Part shown: piece after piece, positions 6,995-11,694 of the stretch | Layout of the letters: every line of letters begins with the position of its first letter | How positions within the stretch are numbered: the first letter of the stretch is position 1 | Origin: Deltaproteobacteria bacterium | GTDB lineage: Bacteria; UBA10199; SPLOWO2-01-44-7 | Length of the DNA: 11,694 nt | Direction: 5' to 3' | NCBI GenBank assembly: GCA_030688705.1 | Contig: JAUYJH010000151.1 | Location: forward strand, 1 to 11,694 | Program-made: the position numbers and the translations under genes | The notes under the pieces: model-generated | Told to the model about the DNA's origin: nothing | What the model saw: the letters and a program-made list of their open reading frames with translations, nothing else | Database searches by the model: none

Positions 6995-8808
6995 TCAAAG
7001 ACAAAATCAAAACCTTTCCGAAGTTGTGCGGCGTTTATCTGATGAAAGACCCCCATGGAGAGGTGTTGTATGTGGGTAAGGCCAAAAATCTTCGCCTCCG
7101 GGTAAAAGCCTATTTTAGAACCCCCTCTCCCCTTGCGGGAGAGGGTAGGGGTGAGGGGAAAAGAGAGCGTTACCAAATTACTTTTTTGATGCGTCGTGTG
7201 GCCGATATCGATTTTGTCGTGACTGACAATGAAAAAGAGGCTTTGCTTTTAGAAAATACGCTGATCAAAAAACACAAGCCCCGCTACAATATTTTTTTCA
7301 AGGACGATAAAAGCTATGCCAGCCTCAAACTAAACGCCACGCATCCGTTTCCCGGCCTCTTCATCACGCGCGATATTGCAAAAGACGGATCGCTTTATTT
7401 CGGCCCCTATGCCTCTGCCGGCGCCCTTCGCCAGACGGTGGATCTTTTGACAAAGCATTTCAAGCTGCGCACCTGTTCTGACAATGAATTTGCCAACCGC
7501 TCCCGCCCGTGCCTGGAATACCACATCGGCCGTTGTACGGCGCCGTGCGTTGGCAAAATATCGCAAAAGGTTTATGCACTGCAGGTGGAAGAGGCAAAAC
7601 TGTTTCTGGAGGGCCATCAAAAAGAACTCTTAAAAAAATTGAAAGAAAAAATGAAAAGGGCCTCTTTGGATCTTCGCTATGAAGAGGCGGCACAAATTCG
7701 GAATCTGATCGGTTACGTTGCAGAGACGCTGGAAAAACAAAAAGTGGTCCGTCATGGGGGAAAAGATTACGATTGCGTCGGCTTTGAATTGAAAGAGGGA
7801 AAGATTGTTTTTTGCGTGCTGTTGGTGAGACAGGGGGTTTTGATTGATCGCAAGCGTTTTGTTTTTAATGTGCCTCCCTCTCCCCTTATGGGAGAGGACA
7901 GGGGTGAGGGGAAACTGTCCCAATTCCTCCTTCAATATTACGGCACTGTTTTGGATATTCCGCGATACATCTATATTTCCCGGGCCATCGATGAAAAAGA
8001 GAATTTGAAGTCCATTTTGGAGGAACGGTGCGGGCATTTGCTCGATATTCTTTCCCCGGTCCGGGGGGAAAAACAGAAAATGGTCCGGCTTGCCGCGCAA
8101 AACGCCAAACAATGGATGGAGGGGCAAAAAGAAGAGGAAAATGAGGAAGAGTTTGTCAAACAGTTGGAGGAAAAACTGTTTTTACCGCAACCACCGTGGA
8201 TTATTGAATGTATCGATATCTCCAATCTGCAGGGGAAAGACGCGGTCGGTTCTTTGGTCTGTTTTTCAGGGAAAAAGCCGCTCAAAAACAGGTATCGGAA
8301 ATTTAAAATTCGGCTGACGGAAGGCCCCAATGATTATGCCATGATGGTTGAAGTCTTATCGCGCCGATTTAAAAGGGCCTTGATCGCCGAATCGCCAAAA
8401 GAAAAAGAAAAATGGTCTCTCCCAGACCTTTTAATGGTGGATGGCGGCAAGGGGCATTTGCAAATTGCGCTGAAAGTTTTGGCCGATTTGGGACTGCACA
8501 CTTTACCGGTTATCGCGATTGCCAAGGCCCGATTGTCATTGCGAGCCCCCACGCTTGTCATTGCGACCCCGAGCTTGTCGAGGGGGAAGCAATCTCTCGG
8601 CTCGGGGCAGGCTCCGCGAAGCAATCCAGAAACCGACAAAATATATATCCCCGGCCGCAAGAACCCCATCGCTTTCAAAGCCGATTCCAAAGAACTTTTA
8701 TATTTAATGCGCATCCGCGACGAGGCCCACCGGTTTGGCATTACCTATCACCGACACCTTCGGAACTCACGGCTACCTGGTAGTGGGACGGCTTCCCCTA
8801 CCAGGTAG
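6988..8808 (+). CDS. uvrC: Excinuclease ABC subunit C (UvrC), with three in-frame repeat insertions and no C-terminal HhH domain
   Basis: UvrC makes both incisions around a lesion held by UvrB. The 606-residue product has the N-terminal GIY-YIG nuclease (GVYLMKD at 15-21, VLYVGKAKNL at 27-36, EALLLENTLIKKHKPRYN at 84-101), a Cys-rich region (RTC..., RPCLEYHIGRCTAPCVG), a UVR helix pair at about 205-245, and the RNase H-like 3' domain with Asp410 (ECIDISN), Asp485 (MVDGGKGH) and His581 (RDEAHRF). Non-family stretches occur at about 45-59 and 297-309, both reading PSPLxGExRGEGK, and at about 515-548; all coincide with dispersed DNA repeats and keep frame. The protein stops after YHRHLR plus ~14 repeat-encoded residues, so the terminal (HhH)2 DNA-binding domain is missing. 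ATG 6988 is the only plausible start and lacks a spaced Shine-Dalgarno. It may be functional or in decay. Confidence 0.93.
   Translation: MTIKDKIKTFPKLCGVYLMKDPHGEVLYVGKAKNLRLRVKAYFRTPSPLAGEGRGEGKRERYQITFLMRRVADIDFVVTDNEKEALLLENTLIKKHKPRYNIFFKDDKSYASLKLNATHPFPGLFITRDIAKDGSLYFGPYASAGALRQTVDLLTKHFKLRTCSDNEFANRSRPCLEYHIGRCTAPCVGKISQKVYALQVEEAKLFLEGHQKELLKKLKEKMKRASLDLRYEEAAQIRNLIGYVAETLEKQKVVRHGGKDYDCVGFELKEGKIVFCVLLVRQGVLIDRKRFVFNVPPSPLMGEDRGEGKLSQFLLQYYGTVLDIPRYIYISRAIDEKENLKSILEERCGHLLDILSPVRGEKQKMVRLAAQNAKQWMEGQKEEENEEEFVKQLEEKLFLPQPPWIIECIDISNLQGKDAVGSLVCFSGKKPLKNRYRKFKIRLTEGPNDYAMMVEVLSRRFKRALIAESPKEKEKWSLPDLLMVDGGKGHLQIALKVLADLGLHTLPVIAIAKARLSLRAPTLVIATPSLSRGKQSLGSGQAPRSNPETDKIYIPGRKNPIAFKADSKELLYLMRIRDEAHRFGITYHRHLRNSRLPGSGTASPTR
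7123..7158 (+). repeat. 36-bp palindromic repeat inserted in uvrC, copy 1
   Basis: It contains CCCTCTCCC, a 5-nt loop, then GGGAGAGGG (perfect 9-bp arms), followed by TAGGGGTGAGGGG. It encodes PSPLAGEGRGEG in UvrC just after the GIY-YIG strand region ending VKAYFR, where relatives have only a short loop. It is 32/36 identical to the copy at 7876. Confidence 0.85.
7876..7911 (+). repeat. 36-bp palindromic repeat inserted in uvrC, copy 2
   Basis: Same element and orientation as at 7123, with four base differences and 8-bp arms (CCTCTCCC/GGGAGAGG). It encodes PSPLMGEDRGEG, i.e. it is read in the same frame as copy 1, and lies in the variable linker before the LSQFLLQYYG segment of UvrC. Confidence 0.85.
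8533..8626 (+). repeat. Dispersed TTGTCATTGCGA ... GAAGCAATC repeat inserted in uvrC
   Basis: TTGTCATTGCGA occurs at 8533-8544 and again at 8555-8566. GAAGCAATC occurs at 8586-8594 and 8618-8626. Head and tail match the general GTCATTGCGAGC/GCGAAGCAATC repeat type found in many environmental genomes. It adds about 34 residues to UvrC between IAKAR and ETDKIYIPGRKNP, segments that are nearly adjacent in normal UvrC, and keeps the frame open. Confidence 0.8.
8773..8808 (+). repeat. CTACC(A/T)GGTAG palindromes, pair 1, forming the 3' end of uvrC
   Basis: CTACCTGGTAG (8773-8783) and its reverse complement CTACCAGGTAG (8798-8808) flank a 14-nt segment with an inner GGGA/TCCC pair, so the RNA should fold into a hairpin. 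Each 11-mer is itself a near-palindrome. The TAG of the second unit is the uvrC stop codon. Confidence 0.85.
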
Positions 8809-8817
8809 TGGACTCCC

Positions 8818-8853
8818 CCTCTGCTACCAGGTAGTGCTACCTGGTAGCAGAGG
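8818..8853 (+). repeat. Perfect 17-bp inverted repeat containing CTACC(A/T)GGTAG, pair 2
   Basis: Arms 8818-8834 and 8837-8853 are exact reverse complements separated by TG. They contain the third and fourth copies of the 11-mer. No T-run follows, so it is not a canonical terminator, though it could protect the uvrC mRNA 3' end. A seventh-length half copy, CAGGTAG, recurs at 8948-8954 right after the -10 of the next gene. Confidence 0.85.
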
Positions 8854-8893
8854 TCAAAACTTTGACACCTGCTTGCCATTTTAGTGTCTAAAA
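8853..8893. other. Small nested inverted repeats between uvrC and the small protein gene
   Basis: GTCAAA-AC-TTTGAC (8853-8866) and TTTTAG-TGT-CTAAAA (8879-8893) are both perfect short inverted repeats, and GACAC (8864-8868) can pair with GTGTC (8884-8888), so alternative foldings exist. Their position just upstream of a candidate promoter suggests operator or folded-RNA roles, but short AT-rich inverted repeats also arise by chance. Confidence 0.4.
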
Positions 8894-8920
8894 ATACCCG
8901 TTCACCCTGCTTCGTATAAA

Positions 8921-8947
8921 TTCACATCAAAAAATAGGCTGTATAAT
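8921..8947 (+). promoter_or_regulatory. Candidate promoter for the 85-aa protein gene
   Basis: TATAAT (8942-8947) is a perfect -10. TTCACA (8921-8926) matches the -35 in five of six bases, but the 15-bp spacer is shorter than the usual 16-18. The predicted start near 8954 gives a ~70-nt leader. CAGGTAG, a half copy of the upstream palindrome, lies at 8948-8954. Confidence 0.45.
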
Positions 8948-9023
8948 CAGGTAGTTGCAATTTTTTTTATTTTTTTCCGGTTTGGCATTTTACTTGCATT
9001 TCCTGTGGGCGGAGCAGGGAAAA

Positions 9024-9281
9024 ATGTCAATCAACTTAACAAAACTGATTTTACAAAGGGCATCCGAAGAGGGGACCGATGGGGTTTCTTCAAACAGACA
9101 CCCCACTGTTTTGAGTTGTGGCGGGATGTATCTGCCGCGGCCCAAAACAACCACTCCTCCTCGGATGCCCTATGATGTTTTGCATCTGGCCAATCCCGAA
9201 GAGCCGATCAAGCTCTACATGGGCAGGCGCAACCTCTTCAATCTCTTGCATCAAGTTCTCCAAAAAGAGGCCATGAATTAA
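9024..9281 (+). CDS. Small hypothetical protein, 85 residues
   Basis: No family is recognised. The ATG at 9024 follows GGAG (9011-9014) by 9 nt and a GGGA closer in. A TTG start at 8955 would prepend 23 hydrophobic residues but overlaps the predicted transcription start and has no ribosome site, so it is disfavoured. The product is soluble-looking: an amphipathic N-terminal helix (LTKLILQRASEEG), a Cys-Gly-Gly-containing middle (VLSCGGMYLPRPK), a proline-rich turn, then PYDVLHLANPEEP and a C-terminal helix (RNLFNLLHQVLQKEA). A candidate promoter precedes it and a hairpin terminator follows, so it appears to be a stand-alone transcription unit, which supports it being a real gene. Confidence 0.6.
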   Translation: MSINLTKLILQRASEEGTDGVSSNRHPTVLSCGGMYLPRPKTTTPPRMPYDVLHLANPEEPIKLYMGRRNLFNLLHQVLQKEAMN

Positions 9282-9311
9282 ATAAAAGTTTCCCTTCCTC
9301 TCCTTATCAGG

Positions 9312-9346
9312 GCGGCGTTCTTGGGTGGACGCCGCTCTTTTTATTT
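9312..9346 (+). terminator. Rho-independent terminator after the 85-aa gene
   Basis: The perfect stem GCGGCGT (9312-9318) / ACGCCGC (9329-9335) with a 10-nt loop is followed by TCTTTTTATTT. It acts on the + strand only; there is no T-tract on the other side. The T-rich tail includes the reverse complement of the mtnA stop codon, so the convergent genes end back to back. Confidence 0.8.
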
Positions 9347-10345
9347 CGACAATCCCTTTTCCGTTATGATGGCGGTGATGAGTTCATGCGGGGTGCAGTC
9401 GAAGGCGGGGTTGATGACATGAATATGCGTGGGGGCGATTTGCTGATCCCGGATGTGGGTCACCTCTCTTGCATCTCTCTCTTCAATGGGAATATCGGCG
9501 CCGGTTTTGATGTTCGGGTCCATCGTCGATGTCGGGGCGGCGACATAAAAGGGAATGTTGTGGTGCTTGGCTAAAACCGCCACGGAATAGGTTCCGATTT
9601 TGTTGACGACGTCGCCGTTGGCCGCAATCCGGTCCGCGCCGACAATCACGCAGTCGATCTCTTTTTTGGCCATGAGGCTGGCCGCCATATTGTCACAAAT
9701 CAGCGTTGTTTCCACCCCGTGCTTTTGCAGCTCCCAAGTTGTGAGCCTGGCCCCCTGCAGCCAGGGCCTGGTTTCATCCGCATAGACATGAATTCTTTTT
9801 CCTTCTTCTTGCGCCGCGTAAATCACGCCGAGCGCCGTTCCGAAACCGGCGGTGGCCAAAGCCCCCGCGTTACAGTGGGTCAAAACCCGCATCCCGTCTT
9901 TCAAAAGCGCGGAGCCGTGCTTGCCGATCATCCGGTTGATTTCAATGTCTTCATGGAAAATACGGATCGCCTCTTCTTTCAAGCGCTCCTGCAGTTTTAA
10001 AAGTTCCAGGCTTTTGTTTTCCAGAGTCACCCGTTTCATTCTCTCCAAAGCCCAAAAAAGATTGACCGCGGTGGGGCGGGTTTTGGCCAGCCTTTCGCAC
10101 ACGGCTTCCAATTTTTTATAAAAATCGCCGAAGGTTTTAGCCGAAATCCCCAGCGCCCCCAGTGCCACGCCCATCGCGGCGGCAACGCCGATGGCCGGCG
10201 CCCCGCGGACAGCCATATGTTCAATGGCCTTGGCAACTGAAAGGTAATCGTCGCAAGTGATGTAGGCCTCTTCTTGCGGCAGAAGCCTTTGGTCCAGAAG
10301 GATGACCTTGTCGTTTTTCCATTCTATGGTTTTGATGGTGTACAT
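9341..10345 (-). CDS. mtnA: S-methyl-5-thioribose-1-phosphate isomerase (MtnA)
   Basis: MtnA converts methylthioribose-1-phosphate to methylthioribulose-1-phosphate in the methionine salvage pathway, in the cytoplasm. The 334-residue product is full length. Family marks are MAVRGAPAIG (44-53), the catalytic cysteine block THCNAGALATAG (Cys158), DNMAASLM (218-225) and VGADRIAANGDVVNKIGTY (235-253) with catalytic Asp238. Members of the same fold include eIF2B-like and ribose-1,5-bisphosphate isomerases, but the Cys-Asp pair and N-terminal IKTIEW support MtnA. No other methionine-salvage gene is in the window, so the pathway's other steps must be encoded elsewhere or the enzyme serves a partial shunt. 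The ATG lies 1 bp after the gatB stop and has no strong ribosome site, implying coupled translation from a gatB-mtnA mRNA. Confidence 0.96.
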   Translation of the reverse strand: MYTIKTIEWKNDKVILLDQRLLPQEEAYITCDDYLSVAKAIEHMAVRGAPAIGVAAAMGVALGALGISAKTFGDFYKKLEAVCERLAKTRPTAVNLFWALERMKRVTLENKSLELLKLQERLKEEAIRIFHEDIEINRMIGKHGSALLKDGMRVLTHCNAGALATAGFGTALGVIYAAQEEGKRIHVYADETRPWLQGARLTTWELQKHGVETTLICDNMAASLMAKKEIDCVIVGADRIAANGDVVNKIGTYSVAVLAKHHNIPFYVAAPTSTMDPNIKTGADIPIEERDAREVTHIRDQQIAPTHIHVINPAFDCTPHELITAIITEKGLSK

Positions 10346-10346
10346 G

Positions 10347-11694
10347 TTATCCCAGTTTTTTCTTCAATATCTCATTCACAATCTTCGGGTTCGCTTTGCC
10401 ACCCATCTCTTTCATCACCGCCCCCACAAAAAACCCGAAAACATTGGTTTTGCCCGATTTGTAGCGATTAACATTTTCCGTTTCGCGCGCAAGGATATTA
10501 TCAATGCAGGTTTCAATGGCCGAAGTATCGGTCACCTGTTTCAACCCTTTGGCCTCAATAATTTTATCGGGATCGGCGCCGTGAGCGAGCATCTCCGCGA
10601 AAATGGTTTTGCCGATGGCGCCGCTGATTGTTCCATTTTCAATCAACTCCACCATGCGGGCCAATTGTTTCGGTGTCATTTTGATGGCGGTGAGTTCGGT
10701 CTCCCCCGTTTTTAATTCACGCAGTAACTCCCCCATAATCCAGTTGGCGATTTTTTTTGGGGCGTTGTAACCCGCAACCGCCTCTTCAAAATAGTGTGCC
10801 AGCGGTTTTTCAGCCGTAAGGACCCCCGCGTCAGAAATGGGAATCCCGTATTGAGCGACAAACCGCTGTGCCTTTGCGTTCGGGAGTTCCGGAAGCCCCG
10901 CCTTTACTTTCTCAATCCAGAGGGAATCGACGACAAGAGGCAAAAGATCGGGATCGGGAAAATAACGATAATCATGCGCCTCCTCTTTGCTCCGCATCGA
11001 TTCGGTTTTTCCTTTGGTCTGGTTCCAGAGCCGCGTCTCTTGCACCACTTTGCCCCCGCTTTCAATCAGTTCGGTCTGCCGTTTGATCTCATAGGCAATG
11101 GCACTTTCCAAAAATTTAAACGAATTGACGTTTTTGATTTCAGAGCGGGTTCCAAATTCCTTGGACCCGGCCGGCCTGATCGATACATTGGCATCACATC
11201 GGAGCGACCCCTCTTGCATGTTGCCGTCGTTGACCTCCAGATAAACAAGAATCGCCCGCAGTCTGCGATAGTAATCGGCCGCCTCTTGCGGGGTGGTCAT
11301 GTCGGGGCCGCTCACAATTTCGATCAATGGCATGGAACAACGGTTCAAATCGACATGACTGACATGTGTGTTGCCGGTGTCGTGCAGTAATTTTCCGGCA
11401 TCTTCTTCCATGTGGATCCGCTGAATATGGATTCGCTTCGGTTTGCCGTCGAACTCCACATCCAAAAATCCGTTGAGACAAATCGGTTTTTCATACTGTG
11501 AAATCTGGTAGCCTTTGGGAAGATCGGGATAAAAATAATTTTTGCGGGCAAAAACGCTTTTTTCCTGAATGGCACAGCCCAAAGCGAGCCCCGCCTTGAT
11601 CGCCATCTCTACCGCCATTTTGTTCAAAACCGGCAGAGCCCCCGGTTGTGCCGTGCAAACGGGGCAGATGTTGGTGTTGGGCGGCGTGTCAAAT
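10347..11694 (-). CDS. gatB: Aspartyl/glutamyl-tRNA amidotransferase subunit B (GatB), N-terminus outside window
   Basis: GatB is the kinase/tRNA-binding subunit of the GatCAB amidotransferase, which converts Glu-tRNA(Gln) and/or Asp-tRNA(Asn) to the amidated forms in the cytoplasm. About 448 residues are visible; roughly the first 35 lie beyond the right edge. The first visible residues, PPNTNICPVCTAQPGALPVLN, are the conserved Cys-x2-Cys segment of the catalytic cradle domain. They are followed by RKNYFYPDLPKGYQISQY, HVDLNRCSMPLIEIV, GSLRCDANVSIRP, EIKNVNSFKFLE and YRYFPDPDLLPL, all typical GatB. The C-terminal tRNA-binding YqeY-like domain is complete, ending FFVGAVMKEMGGKANPKIVNEILKKKLG. 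gatA and gatC are not visible here; if clustered they would lie to the right, upstream of gatB. mtnA follows 1 bp downstream. Confidence 0.97.
   Translation of the reverse strand, partial: FDTPPNTNICPVCTAQPGALPVLNKMAVEMAIKAGLALGCAIQEKSVFARKNYFYPDLPKGYQISQYEKPICLNGFLDVEFDGKPKRIHIQRIHMEEDAGKLLHDTGNTHVSHVDLNRCSMPLIEIVSGPDMTTPQEAADYYRRLRAILVYLEVNDGNMQEGSLRCDANVSIRPAGSKEFGTRSEIKNVNSFKFLESAIAYEIKRQTELIESGGKVVQETRLWNQTKGKTESMRSKEEAHDYRYFPDPDLLPLVVDSLWIEKVKAGLPELPNAKAQRFVAQYGIPISDAGVLTAEKPLAHYFEEAVAGYNAPKKIANWIMGELLRELKTGETELTAIKMTPKQLARMVELIENGTISGAIGKTIFAEMLAHGADPDKIIEAKGLKQVTDTSAIETCIDNILARETENVNRYKSGKTNVFGFFVGAVMKEMGGKANPKIVNEILKKKLG

Noticed and set aside
6901..7176. Minus-strand open frame of 91 codons containing PLTPTLSRKGRGG and HPERQRRIS
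   Set aside because: These peptides are just reverse-strand readings of the two dispersed repeats, a common false gene call.
8773..8853. CRISPR-like array of CTACC(A/T)GGTAG
   Set aside because: Units are 11-bp palindromes in alternating orientation with spacings of 14, 15 and 2 bp; there are no uniform spacers and no cas genes.
8809..8950. Frameshifted remnant of the UvrC HhH domain
   Set aside because: Read in all three + frames, this stretch gives repeat-derived peptides and stops, nothing like GIGPKR-type HhH motifs.
8955..9023. TTG start giving the small protein a hydrophobic N-terminus
   Set aside because: It coincides with the predicted transcription start and a T-run and has no ribosome site; ATG 9024 is better placed.

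Overview
The window is 11.7 kb of densely packed Gram-negative DNA. It encodes an outer-membrane porin and a secreted-toxin/periplasmic-immunity pair, and it has core bacterial genes on both strands (uvrB, uvrC, mtnA, gatB). The mix of a bacterial GatCAB amidotransferase, an OprO/P-type porin, an Rhs polymorphic toxin, paired TPR proteins and many dispersed palindromic repeats looks like an uncultivated deltaproteobacterial or Bdellovibrionota-like lineage. That placement is an inference; no rRNA or other marker here fixes it.

Left part (1-5547, + strand): the 3' end of an Rhs gene with its core-terminating DPLGL motif, followed by a swapped-in toxin tip with the His...Thr-x-Gly-Cys signature of YkuD-type L,D-transpeptidases. 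A small gene with a signal peptide overlaps the toxin by 53 bp and is the natural candidate immunity protein. Two diverged paralogous TPR proteins of unknown role follow (ATGA-coupled), then uvrB after only 6 bp. These genes could be one transcript.

Middle (5548-8853, + strand): a phosphate-selective-porin-like gene with its own candidate promoter, then uvrC. The uvrC locus is the strangest part of the window. Its ATG lies in the right arm of a dispersed inverted repeat. Its reading frame carries two copies of a 36-bp palindromic repeat translated in the same frame, plus a longer insertion of a second repeat family. The gene ends inside a cluster of CTACC(A/T)GGTAG palindromes exactly where the C-terminal helix-hairpin-helix domain should begin. 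All catalytic residues of both nuclease domains are still present.

Right part (8854-11694): a repeat-rich intergenic stretch with a candidate promoter, a small unknown 85-aa protein with a good terminator, and on the minus strand the gatB-mtnA pair (1 bp apart). gatB runs off the right edge; its first ~35 codons are outside the window.

The two most notable items are (i) the Rhs-L,D-transpeptidase toxin with an overlapping periplasmic immunity candidate, and (ii) the accumulation of several unrelated palindromic repeats in and around uvrC, including in-frame protein insertions reminiscent of Rickettsia palindromic elements.
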